Shown piece by piece: positions 8,754 through 17,696 of a stretch of DNA of 64,000 bases (position 1 is the stretch's first letter; every line of letters begins with the position of its first letter). A model generated the notes under the pieces. The model was not told the DNA's origin. It did not search any database and saw only the letters and a list, made by a program, of their open reading frames with translations. This DNA is from Arthrobacter ramosus (GTDB lineage: Bacteria > Actinomycetota > Actinomycetes > Actinomycetales > Micrococcaceae), in the NCBI RefSeq assembly GCF_039535095.1, contig NZ_BAAAWN010000001.1, positions 4,216,001 through 4,280,000 on the forward strand. The letters are read 5' to 3'. The position numbers and the translations under genes are program-made.

Positions 8754-9203
8754 ATGAAGATCAATGCCTTCGCGGATGTGAGCCTGCGTGCGCTCCTGGT
8801 TCTCTCGTCCGCGCCCGCAGGTGAACTCCTGACGACCCAGAACATCGCGGACACCGTGGGGACTCCTTACCACCACGTCAGCAAGGCCATTGTTCGGCTC
8901 CGGGAGCTGGGCCTCATCGACGTCGAGCGCGGCCGCAAGGGCGGATCCCGGCTCAGCGCCGCCGGACGGCAAGCCACCGTTGGCCAGATCCTGCGGGAAC
9001 TGAATACCAGGCTCGACCCCGCCGAGTGCCAATCCGCCCATGGTGACTGCCCCCTGATCACCGAATGCGGCTTGCGTCATGCCCTGGCGCGCGCGAGGGA
9101 AGCCTTCTACCGGGAGCTGGACGACGTCGTCGTGTCCTCCCTGCCGCGCCTACGGCAAATGGCGCCGGCATTCCAGGCGATCGGGTTACGCCCCGGGCTG
9201 TAA
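8754..9203 (+). CDS. nsrR: Rrf2-family nitric-oxide-sensing repressor, NsrR-like
   Basis: The 149-residue protein has an N-terminal winged helix (TQNIADTVGTPYHHVSKAIVRL) and three cysteines at about 92, 99 and 105 in AECQSAHGDCPLITECGL, the spacing expected for an NsrR iron-sulfur cluster. Nitric oxide destroys such clusters and lifts repression. The gene is directly upstream of the flavohaemoglobin gene in the same direction, with palindromic sites between them. That context favours NsrR over the related IscR or RirA regulators. Confidence 0.88.
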   Translation: MKINAFADVSLRALLVLSSAPAGELLTTQNIADTVGTPYHHVSKAIVRLRELGLIDVERGRKGGSRLSAAGRQATVGQILRELNTRLDPAECQSAHGDCPLITECGLRHALARAREAFYRELDDVVVSSLPRLRQMAPAFQAIGLRPGL

Positions 9204-9254
9204 GCCCGGCGCCCCCGGGGGCCTCTGTCATCTCAGGCTGTCGATTAGCCAATT

Positions 9255-9309
9255 ACTTCTACGAGGTGTAGAAGTTAGCTATAGATACTTGCATTCTAGA
9301 TACAAGTAT
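9255..9309 (+). promoter_or_regulatory. Two dyads upstream of hmp, probable NsrR operators
   Basis: Dyad one is ACTTCTAC-GAGGT-GTAGAAGT (9255-9275), with 8-bp perfect arms. Dyad two has ATACTTG (9285-9291) and CAAGTAT (9303-9309), with further matching AT pairs inside. Both lie in a locally AT-rich stretch 50-100 bases before the hmp ATG, where a repressor would cover the promoter. The assignment to NsrR is inferred from the adjacent gene. Confidence 0.65.
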
Positions 9310-9357
9310 TGGCCCCGGTCCGTATGCATCCCACGGGCCATTACGACAGGAGTACGT

Positions 9358-10518
9358 ATGCTCTCGGACAAGTCCTTCCCCGTCATCGAGGCCACTTTGC
9401 CGCTCGTCGGCGCCCGGATTGGTGACATCACCCCCAAGTTCTACTCCCGGCTCTTCGCTGCGCACCCCGAACTGCTCGATGGGCTGTTCAGCCGTTCGAA
9501 CCAGCGCTCCGGCAACCAGCAGCAGGCCCTCGCTGGAAGCATCGCCGCCTTTGCAAGCCATCTGGTGAGCAACCCCGGAACCCTGCCGGAAACAGTTCTG
9601 TCCCGTATCGCGCACCGCCACGCTTCACTCGGCATCACCGAGCCGCAGTACCAGGTGGTCTATGAGCACCTCTTCGCCGCCATCGCGGAAGACCTGGCAG
9701 AAGTCATCACCCCTGAAATCGCCGAAGCCTGGACAGAGGTCTATTGGCTCATGGCGGACGCGCTGATCAAGCTCGAAAAGGGACTCTACGCAGCGCAGGC
9801 CAACGGCAGGATGTGGAGCCCATGGAAGGTCGCGTCCAAAACTCCCGCTGGCACCGGGTCCACGACCTTCACCCTGGAGCCGGCCGACGACACCCCGATC
9901 ACCGAAGCTCTGCCGGGCCAATACATCAGCGTCAAGGTCACACTCCCGGACGGCCTGCGCCAGGTCCGCCAGTACTCCCTTTCCGGCGACGCCGGCACCA
10001 GCCGCAGCTTCACGACAAAGATCGACGACGGCGGCGAGGTCTCGCCCGTGCTGCACAACACCGTTGAGGCGGGCGATGTCCTGGAGATCTCCAATCCCTA
10101 CGGCGAGATCACGCTCAAGGATGGCAACGGTCCCGTGGTCCTCGCCTCGGCGGGCATAGGCTGCACGCCCACGGCTTCCATCCTGCGCTCGCTCGCCGAT
10201 TCCGGCTCCGACCGCCAAGTGCTGGTCCTGCACGCCGAGAGCAATCTGGACAGTTGGGCGTTGCGCGGCCAGATGACGGACGACGTCGAGCGCTTGGATG
10301 GTGCGGAACTCCAGCTCTGGCTGGAGGAACCGCAGGCCGGGTCCAAAACGGGCTTCATGTCACTTCGCGAAGTGGACCTTCCAGCCGACGCCTCGCTGTA
10401 CCTGTGCGGACCGCTGCCGTTCATGAAGCACATCCGCAACGAAGCCATCAACGCCGGAATCCCCGCCACGAGGATTCATTACGAAGTCTTCGGACCGGAT
10501 ATCTGGCTCGCCAACTAG
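9358..10518 (+). CDS. hmp: Flavohaemoglobin, nitric oxide dioxygenase
   Basis: This 386-residue cytoplasmic protein converts nitric oxide to nitrate using O2 and NAD(P)H. The N-terminal globin domain (about 1-140) has the proximal haem histidine in RIAHRHASLGI (probably His 88). The FAD-binding domain carries RQYSLSG (204-210), and the NAD domain has GIGCTP (266-271) and a YLCGP-type segment near the end. Length and domain order are normal for Hmp. ATG 9358 is preceded by AGGAG at six bases. An in-frame extension upstream would read back through the operator region and is rejected. The stop codon lies inside the palindromic repeat at 10512-10573. Confidence 0.95.
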   Translation: MLSDKSFPVIEATLPLVGARIGDITPKFYSRLFAAHPELLDGLFSRSNQRSGNQQQALAGSIAAFASHLVSNPGTLPETVLSRIAHRHASLGITEPQYQVVYEHLFAAIAEDLAEVITPEIAEAWTEVYWLMADALIKLEKGLYAAQANGRMWSPWKVASKTPAGTGSTTFTLEPADDTPITEALPGQYISVKVTLPDGLRQVRQYSLSGDAGTSRSFTTKIDDGGEVSPVLHNTVEAGDVLEISNPYGEITLKDGNGPVVLASAGIGCTPTASILRSLADSGSDRQVLVLHAESNLDSWALRGQMTDDVERLDGAELQLWLEEPQAGSKTGFMSLREVDLPADASLYLCGPLPFMKHIRNEAINAGIPATRIHYEVFGPDIWLAN

Positions 10519-10573
10519 CTAGCAGTAGGTGTCGTTTAGAGGCTCCAAAACGACACCTACTGCGAGTCAGTTG
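10512..10573. repeat. 62-nt palindromic repeat, family 1 copy A
   Basis: The element begins CAACTAGCTAGCAGTAGG and ends CCTACTGCGAGTCAGTTG, with long complementary arms around TGTCGTTT / AAAACGACA. It joins two convergent genes. The hmp stop TAG and the tetR stop TGA both lie in its terminal CAACTRR motifs. The same 62-nt element recurs at 19340-19401 and 34748-34809. It probably acts as a bidirectional terminator here. Confidence 0.9.
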
Positions 10574-11190
10574 GGCGGCCCAACCAGCAACAGCGGCAGC
10601 ATCACCTCGTCCACCACGTGCACTAAGAAATCGTCATCAATCGGCAGTCCAGAGAAGATGAAACGCTGCCGCAGCAAGGCAGGGCCGGCCTCGATCCTTG
10701 TCTCCGTGGCCACGCTGGCATCGCATTCGCCGCGGGCCGCGGCCTGCTCAATGATGGCCCGCATGGTCTTTGCTACGTTGCCGCGGGCGTACTCCTGGAC
10801 CTCAGCTGCCACCGCGGGATTCTGCAGCGCCTCCCCCAATAGCCCGCGCATGGCTTGCCCCACTGCCCCTTCGAGTTGTTGGGCCACGAGCCGCAGTATC
10901 GCCAGGGCGTCTTCGCGCAGGCTACCCGTGTCCGGCGCGGACGCCGGGCCGGGCATGGCATCGTAGGCTGCTTCGAGAACCAAGGCCGCGCGTCCGGGCC
11001 ACCGCCTATAGAGCGAAGCTTTACTCGCCCTTGCACGTTCAGCCACGCTGTCCATGGTCAACGCCGCGTAGCCGGATTCGGCAATCTCTGCCCGGACTGC
11101 CTCGAAGATTGCACTATTCAGGACAGCCCCGCGGCGGCGCGGCAGCTTCCGATGGTCCCGCACCCCCGTCTGGTCCCGATGCCCCGTCAT
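10567..11190 (-). CDS. TetR-family transcriptional regulator
   Basis: The 207-residue protein has an N-terminal helix-turn-helix (ALTMDSVAERARASKASLYRRWPGRAAL) of the TetR class and a variable C-terminal ligand domain. ATG 11190 lies one base beyond the stop codon of the PEP-synthase-like gene, and its GGAGGG ribosome site is inside that gene's 3' end. The two are therefore co-transcribed and probably translationally coupled. It likely represses its own operon through the palindrome at 13838-13858. Confidence 0.88.
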   Translation of the reverse strand: MTGHRDQTGVRDHRKLPRRRGAVLNSAIFEAVRAEIAESGYAALTMDSVAERARASKASLYRRWPGRAALVLEAAYDAMPGPASAPDTGSLREDALAILRLVAQQLEGAVGQAMRGLLGEALQNPAVAAEVQEYARGNVAKTMRAIIEQAAARGECDASVATETRIEAGPALLRQRFIFSGLPIDDDFLVHVVDEVMLPLLLVGPPN

Positions 11191-11191
11191 C

Positions 11192-13819
11192 TCAAGGTCC
11201 CTCCGCTGCAGCGGCTGGCAGGACAACCCCCAGGGTTCCGTCCACGAGTACTTGCTGCCCGTCGGCCAAGGTGCTGGTGCCCGAACCGCTGCCCATAACG
11301 GCCGGAATTCCGTACTCCCTCGCGACAATCGCCGCATGCGAGCCGAGCCCGCCGGCGTCCACCACAACCGCGGCGGCCCGTTGGAACAACGGCGTCCAGG
11401 CGGGATTGGTGTACGGGCAGACGAGGACCTCTCCGCTGCGCAGCCGTCCGAACTCGGCGGGTCCATGGATCACACGGACCGGCCCGCTCGCTTGGCCGCG
11501 GCTCGCTGCAGTGCCGGAGACGAGGACTCCTTCCACCTGGCGGCCCTGGCGGCCTCGGCCGAAGAGCAAAGCCGGATCGAGCAGCGGGATGCCTTCGAGC
11601 TCGCGCCGCTTTGCCGCGCGAGCCAGCACCAGCGGCCGGAAACGGTCACGGAGTGAAGCCGGCAGCGCGCCGTCGTCGTTGTCTGTGATGGACTCCAGTT
11701 CCTCGAACCGCAGGTGATAGATTTCGTCGGGCTTTTCGATCACGCCGGCAATCACCAGCCGGCGGCCGAGCTCCCGGTAGGCCCGGCGGATCGGCGGGAT
11801 GGCTTTGGTGGCGTAGAAGTGGCTGTCCTCGCGGAACGCCATTCCGGCTTGGGCGGACTCGACGGCGGCGAGCACCCTCCGCCGCAGCGGTTCGAAGCGG
11901 AGAGCCGGATGACGTTTCAATTCCGCAAGCGCATTCCCGGCCTGGTCAACTATTTTGGGCCGCTCTCCGGACAAGGCCTTCACGAGACCAAGAACCACCT
12001 CGGGTGCATCGGACCACGTGGGCGAACTGCTGAGGACAACGCTGATGGTCTCGCGGTGGCCGTACTCGAGCTGGAACGCCGCGAAAGCCTCGCTGAATGC
12101 ACGATGTTCGGGCTCATTTTCCACCAACTCCAGGAGCTCGCGGGGTCCTGAATCAAGTAGCGCGCGGGACAGCCCGGGATCGTCCGCCGCGATGGAAGCG
12201 AGCCGTTCAAGAGCCCGGTTCGCCTGGCTCGTCCGGGTTTCCGCCCCCGCGATCAGCGCAGGCGCCAGCTTTGTCTTGCCCAGGAACAAGAGCATGAAAC
12301 GCATCTTCAGCACCGGCACCAGGATGCCTGGCAGGTAGGAGACCCGCAAGGCCGTGATGCCCTGCATCGCCGCGAAGCATTCCCCCGCAAATGCAACGAC
12401 CGCACGCCACCGCAGCGGGCCGAGGTCCTGGCCGTTCAGCCTTTCAATGTTGTCGATGAACAGAGAGAATCGAGGATCCCGGGTCCAGACGCCGGCTTTG
12501 AATCGCCTCGCCCGGCGCAGCAAAGACACCGGCGCGGCAATCGTTCGGATGGTCGGGCGCGGCGCCGGCGGGATGAGCTGCACCACAACCCCGTCTTCCT
12601 CCGGCAGCAACTTCTCCACTGCAGGGAAGACGACGCCCACGCTCCCGGCCATGCCGTGAAGCATGGCGAGAATTCCCCGACTCATCCAGCCGGATACATC
12701 CAAGGGATAGGGCCGCTCCTGGAACATCTCGATGAAAAACGGTCCCACCCGACGTTGGACTGCGTTGAGGACGGGAGGTTGGGGCGGGAGAGCGGTCATC
12801 GGCCGCGATTGCAGTACGTACAGCGTTCCGCCGGCCGCCGCCCACTCGATGTCCTGGGGCCGGCCGAAATGCTGATGGGCTTTCTTTCCCAGCATGGCCA
12901 GTTCCGCCAGTTCCCTTGCGGTGAGCCCGGGCTTCGGACCTCGAGTACCGGAGCTTTCTTGCGTGCCGCCGCCCTCGGCCGCGCTGATCACCACCTCGCG
13001 ACCACCGGGCGTGAAACTCAGCACTTTTCCCGAGCCGTCCAGCACATAGTGTTCCGGCGTCACCCGCCCGGAGACCACGGCCTCCCCCAGCCCGGGGTTC
13101 GCGTCCACCACCATCTCGCCGCGCTCGCCCGTGACCGGGTTCGCCGTAAACAGGACGCCCGCCATGGCGGCCGGCACCATTTTTTGTACGACGACGGCGA
13201 TGGCCACCTCGTGCGGATCAATTCCCTGCCGTCGGCGATAGGCAATGGCCCGATCCGTCCACAACGATGCCCAGCAGTTGGCGACTGCCTGGACTACATC
13301 GTCCCCGCCCAGCACGTTGAGATAGGTGTCCTGCTGGCCGGCGAACGCGGCTCCCGGAAGATCCTCCGCCGTGGCGCTGGACCGGACCGCGACCGCCCCG
13401 CCGCCCAGCCTCGCGTAGGCATCGAGGATCTCCTGCCGCAGCCGGCCAGGCATTTCCGCCGCAGCGAAAAGTGCCCGGAGGGCCGCAACGCCGGCACCAC
13501 CGGTGCCGTCGCCGCCGTCGGGCACGCCGCCGTCGGGAGCTTCATCGGGCTCGACGGACAGGAAGCCGCCCAGCGCTGCCCCAATGTTCGTTTCCGCCAG
13601 GAAGGACAAGTACGCGCCCGTGGAGATGACAAAGCCTGGCGGCACCGGAAAGCCTTGCCGCACCAATTCCCCCAGCGCGGCACCTTTTCCACCGGCAACG
13701 GCGACATCCCCCACGCCGAAATCGGCCAAGGGGGCGGTGATCCGTCCGGTCGTCCTGGGCCCGTCATGCGGTCCTGACGGCAGAGCGGACTCTTTTGTGT
13801 GCCGCTGGGAATCGTCCAT
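11192..13819 (-). CDS. PEP synthase / rifampin phosphotransferase-like dikinase
   Basis: This 875-residue protein has the N-terminal ATP-grasp half of PEP synthases (GGKGAALGELVRQGFPVPPGF near residue 45, RSSATAEDLPGAAFAGQQDT, DIEWA). A long middle region follows, then a C-terminal swivelling phosphohistidine domain with GGLGSHAAIVAREYGIPAV, whose His carries the phosphate. The PEP-synthase TIM barrel appears to be absent: the His domain is at the very end and the middle third looks unlike pyruvate-binding domains. That architecture (ATP domain, substrate domain, His domain) and length fit antibiotic-type phosphotransferases such as Rph better than PpsA. The substrate is unknown. The TetR partner and the palindrome upstream suggest inducible expression. 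Confidence 0.8.
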   Translation of the reverse strand: MDDSQRHTKESALPSGPHDGPRTTGRITAPLADFGVGDVAVAGGKGAALGELVRQGFPVPPGFVISTGAYLSFLAETNIGAALGGFLSVEPDEAPDGGVPDGGDGTGGAGVAALRALFAAAEMPGRLRQEILDAYARLGGGAVAVRSSATAEDLPGAAFAGQQDTYLNVLGGDDVVQAVANCWASLWTDRAIAYRRRQGIDPHEVAIAVVVQKMVPAAMAGVLFTANPVTGERGEMVVDANPGLGEAVVSGRVTPEHYVLDGSGKVLSFTPGGREVVISAAEGGGTQESSGTRGPKPGLTARELAELAMLGKKAHQHFGRPQDIEWAAAGGTLYVLQSRPMTALPPQPPVLNAVQRRVGPFFIEMFQERPYPLDVSGWMSRGILAMLHGMAGSVGVVFPAVEKLLPEEDGVVVQLIPPAPRPTIRTIAAPVSLLRRARRFKAGVWTRDPRFSLFIDNIERLNGQDLGPLRWRAVVAFAGECFAAMQGITALRVSYLPGILVPVLKMRFMLLFLGKTKLAPALIAGAETRTSQANRALERLASIAADDPGLSRALLDSGPRELLELVENEPEHRAFSEAFAAFQLEYGHRETISVVLSSSPTWSDAPEVVLGLVKALSGERPKIVDQAGNALAELKRHPALRFEPLRRRVLAAVESAQAGMAFREDSHFYATKAIPPIRRAYRELGRRLVIAGVIEKPDEIYHLRFEELESITDNDDGALPASLRDRFRPLVLARAAKRRELEGIPLLDPALLFGRGRQGRQVEGVLVSGTAASRGQASGPVRVIHGPAEFGRLRSGEVLVCPYTNPAWTPLFQRAAAVVVDAGGLGSHAAIVAREYGIPAVMGSGSGTSTLADGQQVLVDGTLGVVLPAAAAEGP

Positions 13820-13837
13820 GGCCCGGACCCCCGGAAA

Positions 13838-13858
13838 TAGAGAACTGCTGGTTCTCTA
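13838..13858 (-). promoter_or_regulatory. Palindromic operator upstream of the dikinase-tetR operon
   Basis: TAGAGAAC-TGCTG-GTTCTCTA is a perfect 8-bp inverted repeat with a 5-base centre, 19 bases before the operon start codon. Size and position suit a TetR dimer site that blocks the promoter or early transcript. Confidence 0.65.
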
Positions 13859-13928
13859 AAAGCTACTCTCGCGCCAATCGCGGCACAATGCTCTCGCTTT
13901 AGCTGCTCGGCAACGGATGGAGACGACG

Positions 13929-14040
13929 ACGGCGGTCCCGCTCGTCAGTGCGGAACCGCCGTTCGTAAAAGGGGCCTCCGCCGCCTGAGCCCACGCTGCC
14001 GAGGGGCCCCAATCGAGCTTGCGAGATTGGGGAGGCAGCG
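13929..14040 (-). other. Cluster of hairpins downstream of pckG
   Basis: Two strong inverted repeats occupy this gap. At 13929-13962, ACGGCGGT...ACCGCCGT has one internal mismatch. At 13994-14040, CGCTGCC and CCCCAATC pair with GATTGGGG and GGCAGCG around GAGCTTGCGA. They follow the pckG stop at 14089 and precede the promoter of the leftward dikinase operon. They lack clear T-runs, so they may stabilise the pckG 3' end or end transcription weakly. Confidence 0.5.
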
Positions 14041-14088
14041 GGGAGGGTTCCCTGGCTGAGCGGAGCGAAGCAAGGGAGGCGGTGGGAC

Positions 14089-15915
14089 CTAGGCCAGGCG
14101 GGCCTTCAGGCCGTCGAGCTCGGAGAGGAGCGAGGCTGGCAGGGAACCGCCGAACTTCGCGTACCATTCCTCGATCGATGCCAGTTCGGTCTTCCACTCG
14201 GAGGCGTCGACGCGCACTGCGGCTTCCACCTCGGCGGGGGTCATGTCCAGGCCTTCGAGATCGATGGACTCGCCGGTCGGCACGAAGCCGATGGGAGTCT
14301 CGACGGCGTCGGCCTTGCCTTCAAGGCGCTCGATGGCCCACTTGAGGACGCGGGCGTTGTCACCGAAGCCGGGCCAGGCGAAGCCACCCTCGGCCGTGCG
14401 GCGGAACCAGTTGACCAGGAAGATCTTGGGCAGTCGCTCCGGGTTGGCCTTGGCGGACAGGTTGACCCAGTGGTTGAGGTAGTCGCCTGCGTCGTAACCG
14501 ATGAACGGCAGCATGGCCATGGGGTCGCGACGTACAACGCCAACGGCACCGGCCGCAGCAGCGGTGGTCTCGGAGGACAACGTGGAACCCATGAAGATGC
14601 CGTTGGTCCAGTCGCGGGCCTCGGTGACCAGCGGGATGGTGGTCTTTCGGCGGCCGCCGAAGAGGATCGCGGAGAGCTCCACGCCGTCGGGGCTGAAGTA
14701 TTCCTCGGCGAGCATGTCGATCTGGTCGATCGGCGTGCAGAAACGGGAGTTCGGGTGTGCCGCCGGCTTGTCGGAGCCAGAAGTCCAGGAGTTGCCCTGC
14801 CAATCGGTCAGGTGCGCCGGAGTTTCCTGCGTCATGCCCTCCCACCACACGCCGCCGTCGTCGGTGATCGCGACATTGGTGAAGATGCTGTTGCCCTTGG
14901 CGATGGCACGCATGGCGTTGGGGTTGGTGCCCCAACCGGTGCCCGGAGCGACGCCGAACAAGCCTGCTTCGGGGTTGACGGCGCGGAGCTCGCCTTCCTT
15001 GCCGAAGCGCATCCAGGTGATGTCGTCGCCGAGGGTCTCCACCTTCCAGCCCTTGATGGTGGGGTCGAGCAGCGCGAGGTTGGTCTTGCCGCAGGCGGAG
15101 GGGAACGCCGCAGAGATGTAGTAGGTCTTCTGCTCAGGCGAAGTCAGCTTCAGGATGAGCATGTGCTCGGCCAGCCAGCCTTCGTCGCGGGCCATGACTG
15201 ACGCGATGCGCAGGGCGTAGCACTTCTTGCCGAGGAGGGCGTTGCCGCCGTAGCCCGAGCCAAAGGACCAAATGGAACGCTCCTCCGGGAAGTGCACGAT
15301 CCACTTGTCGGGGTTGCAGGGCCATGCGACGTCTGCCTGGCCGGCTTCCAAAGGAGCGCCCAGGGAGTGCAACGCGGGGACGAAGAAAGCGTCGGTCTGC
15401 GTGATGCGCTCAAGGACGTCCGTACCGATGCGCGCCATGATGCGCATCGAGGCAACAACGTAGGCGGAGTCGGTGATCTCGACGCCGAACTTCGGATCTT
15501 CGGCATCCAGGTGGCCCATGACGAATGGAATGACGTACATGGTGCGGCCGCGCATGGAGCCGGCGAACAGCGCGCGAAGCTTCTGCTTCATTTCGGCCGG
15601 AGCCATCCAGTTGTTGGTGAAGCCGGCGTCGTGTTCCTTCTCGGAGCAGATGAAAGTCTGCTCTTCCACGCGGGCTACGTCCGCGGGATCGGAGAATGCA
15701 GCGAAAGAATTGGGGAAGAGCTCTTGGTTCAGCCTCTTCAGGGTGCCGGCCGCGACGAGTTCGTCGGTCAGCTTCTTGTATTCCGCTTCGCTGCCGTCAA
15801 CCCAGTGGATGCGGTCCGGCTGTGTAAGCTCGGCTACTTCCTCCACCCAGGCCAACAGGCGTGCATGCGTAGTAGGTGCCTTCTCAAGCAGCGGCAGTCG
15901 CGCCAGATCGCCCAT
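14089..15915 (-). CDS. pckG: Phosphoenolpyruvate carboxykinase (GTP)
   Basis: This 608-residue enzyme interconverts oxaloacetate plus GTP with PEP, CO2 and GDP, the first step of gluconeogenesis from TCA intermediates. The P-loop with the reactive cysteine is [10 protein letters not shown] (about 270-279, Cys 275). The GTP-type signatures [14 protein letters not shown] (218-231) and [12 protein letters not shown] are present, and the length is normal. ATG 15915 is preceded by GGAAGGGAACC. It is transcribed alone, leftward. About 280 bases without a gene lie upstream, between its start and tRNA-Arg, and hold its promoter. Confidence 0.97.
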   Translation of the reverse strand: MGDLARLPLLEKAPTTHARLLAWVEEVAELTQPDRIHWVDGSEAEYKKLTDELVAAGTLKRLNQELFPNSFAAFSDPADVARVEEQTFICSEKEHDAGFTNNWMAPAEMKQKLRALFAGSMRGRTMYVIPFVMGHLDAEDPKFGVEITDSAYVVASMRIMARIGTDVLERITQTDAFFVPALHSLGAPLEAGQADVAWPCNPDKWIVHFPEERSIWSFGSGYGGNALLGKKCYALRIASVMARDEGWLAEHMLILKLTSPEQKTYYISAAFPSACGKTNLALLDPTIKGWKVETLGDDITWMRFGKEGELRAVNPEAGLFGVAPGTGWGTNPNAMRAIAKGNSIFTNVAITDDGGVWWEGMTQETPAHLTDWQGNSWTSGSDKPAAHPNSRFCTPIDQIDMLAEEYFSPDGVELSAILFGGRRKTTIPLVTEARDWTNGIFMGSTLSSETTAAAAGAVGVVRRDPMAMLPFIGYDAGDYLNHWVNLSAKANPERLPKIFLVNWFRRTAEGGFAWPGFGDNARVLKWAIERLEGKADAVETPIGFVPTGESIDLEGLDMTPAEVEAAVRVDASEWKTELASIEEWYAKFGGSLPASLLSELDGLKARLA

Positions 15916-16198
15916 CGTGGTTCCCTTCCTCGGGTTCAGTGGTGTGTCCTAAATGCTAGGGGTCGCGGAGTAGACCAATCTGGGTTCGGACATGGGATCT
16001 CTTGACCATTCCGGAGCAAAACCCCTAAAAATCAAGGATCCGCGTCAGGGATACGCCGAATTTAGTGACTAAGGTCACATAGACCGGTCTAGTTAGGCAG
16101 ATTACACCACGTCGATTTGGCACCAACAGGGATCTCGCGTAAAGTTTATTGAGGTTCGAGGGGGGAACGAGTTTGAAACTCCCGAGAATCACCAAGAT

Positions 16199-16272
<74 letters not shown>

Positions 16273-16277
16273 CAATG

Positions 16278-16311
16278 AAGACCCGCACCGGCCCCGGTGC
16301 GGGTCTTTTTT
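16278..16311 (+). terminator. Strong terminator after tRNA-Arg
   Basis: A 14-bp perfect stem (AAGACCCGCACCGG with its complement) around a 2-base loop ends in a run of T, six bases beyond the tRNA. Confidence 0.93.
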
Positions 16312-16383
16312 CGTTAAATTCCGAACCCGGGTTTGCCCTATGGCCCGACTGCTGTTCACCCAAGTGGAAGCCAGTGCGACCAC

Positions 16384-16483
16384 GTACGATTCTGCTTGAT
16401 CATTGCCGCTGCCAGGGGCCGGCCCCCTTGGAATCACGCGGACGGGGACCTGCAGCAAGGGGAATGATCCAGCAGAATCCGAC
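16384..16483. repeat. 100-nt inverted-repeat element, family 2 copy A
   Basis: The ends are near-complementary: GATTCTGCTTGATCATT on the left and GAATGATCCAGCAGAATC on the right. The core GGAATCACGCGG lies 44-58 bases in. Copies of the same length and core are at 37407-37504 and 59417-59515. It lies between tRNA-Arg and the gntR terminator, in a stretch with no gene. Confidence 0.88.
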
Positions 16484-16527
16484 GCGTACCGCCGAGCAGG
16501 CCTCCAGGCGACCGGCCGCGCACAAGC

Positions 16528-16573
16528 CAAGGGCCGCCGTCGTACTTCGCGAAAAGTACGACGGCGGCCCTTG
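16528..16573 (-). terminator. 20-bp stem terminator of gntR
   Basis: CAAGGGCCGCCGTCGTACTT (16528-16547) is perfectly complementary to 16554-16573 around a 6-base loop. It lies 18 bases downstream of the leftward gntR stop. There is no long T-run, but the stem is exceptionally stable. Confidence 0.7.
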
Positions 16574-16590
16574 CGCTTGGGTGCCAGTCC

Positions 16591-17319
16591 TTAGACTGCG
16601 ACGGCCTCGCTGATGCGACGACGGATTCCGTCGAAGTGACGGTTGAGCAGTTCGGCAGCGGCGGTCTTGTCCCCGGTTGCGACGGCGGTGTAGATGCCTC
16701 GGTGCATGGCCGCTGTGGCTACAAGATCTTCGTTGTCGGAGCCGATCTCCACGTGGATCTTCCGGTAGACCTTCCAGAAAACGCCCATGAGGTTGATGAG
16801 GAGCTCGTTGTTCAGCGGCTCGAACAGCCGGCGGTGGAACTCGGCGTCGGCGGCTACGAAGTTCTCGCCACCGTGTGCGAGCTCCTCCATCTGCTTGACG
16901 GCTTCTTCTATCAAGGCGAGCTGTTCGGCGGTCATCACGTCCATGGAAGAGCCGATCAGCCCCGATTCGAGGGCCTGGCGCACGTCCACGAGTTGCAGCG
17001 CTTCGAGACCTTGGTGGCGCAGCGACAAGCGGCCCCGGAACGTCAGGCCGTCGGCGAGCGCCTCGAAGTTGCTGGGGGCGACGAACATGCCAAAGCCGTG
17101 GCGGATCTCGATGACACCCAGGGCCTGCAGGACTTTCAGGGATTCGCGCAGGGTGTTGCGCCCTACCCCCAAAGCCACGGAGAGTTCATTTTCCGTCGGC
17201 AAAGGATCGCCCGCCTCGAGCTCGCGTTCGAGGATCAACTCCATAATGTCCGACTGGAGGGCCCTGAGCCGGGCCTGTGCGCTGAACCGCGCCTGCGGAA
17301 CGACACCGGAAGTGGTCAT
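16591..17319 (-). CDS. nanR: GntR regulator, FadR/FCD subfamily, of the sialic-acid type locus
   Basis: The 242-residue protein has an N-terminal GntR winged helix (LPTENELSVALGVGRNTLRESLKVLQALG) and an all-helical FCD ligand domain. The expected metal-binding residues are visible as D/H positions in AADAEFHRRLFE and the later histidines AAMHRG and LLNRHFDGI. ATG 17319 has AAGGAGAG five bases upstream; an upstream ATG at 17343 has none. It is divergent from the transporter/nan operon, so it most likely controls that operon and itself through the ATCGGATGT sites. The name nanR rests on gene neighbourhood only. Confidence 0.83.
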   Translation of the reverse strand: MTTSGVVPQARFSAQARLRALQSDIMELILERELEAGDPLPTENELSVALGVGRNTLRESLKVLQALGVIEIRHGFGMFVAPSNFEALADGLTFRGRLSLRHQGLEALQLVDVRQALESGLIGSSMDVMTAEQLALIEEAVKQMEELAHGGENFVAADAEFHRRLFEPLNNELLINLMGVFWKVYRKIHVEIGSDNEDLVATAAMHRGIYTAVATGDKTAAAELLNRHFDGIRRRISEAVAV

Positions 17320-17343
17320 GGCTCTCCTTGCAAAAGTACCCAT

Positions 17344-17696
17344 CCTTGGCCGGACCCTTTCAGGACCGGGGACAAGGAATCAGTGCAGTGTTAATGTTGA
17401 GGTGAGCCTAGCGCCCACCGTGGATATAGTGCTTCGCAACATACAATATCGGATGTCCCATCTCCTTGATAGATGTTCGCCTTTATTTTTGACCGAGCCC
17501 CAGTCCGAACCTCGCAAGGTGAACCGCGGCGCAGCGCCCATCGGGAGCACACCGCCGGCAGCGCCGCGGCCGCTCCTCGGGTCACTAGTGATCCAGATCT
17601 CGCTTGACGACTTCATGTGACCACCCTTACAGTTTCTTTACGAGCATCGGATGTCCTACATCCGATAACCAGAAAACTTGAATGGTGAGGCATCTT
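17344..17696. promoter_or_regulatory. Divergent control region with ATCGGATGT operator sites
   Basis: This 350-base gap between gntR and the nan operon holds no gene. A perfect inverted repeat ATCGGATGT-CCT-ACATCCGAT lies at 17646-17666, about 30 bases before the first transporter start codon. The same ATCGGATGT half-site recurs at 17448-17456, nearer gntR and preceded by ACATAC in roughly dyad position. Two sites bracketing a divergent promoter pair suit a GntR repressor. The bases between them show nothing else recognisable. Confidence 0.72.
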
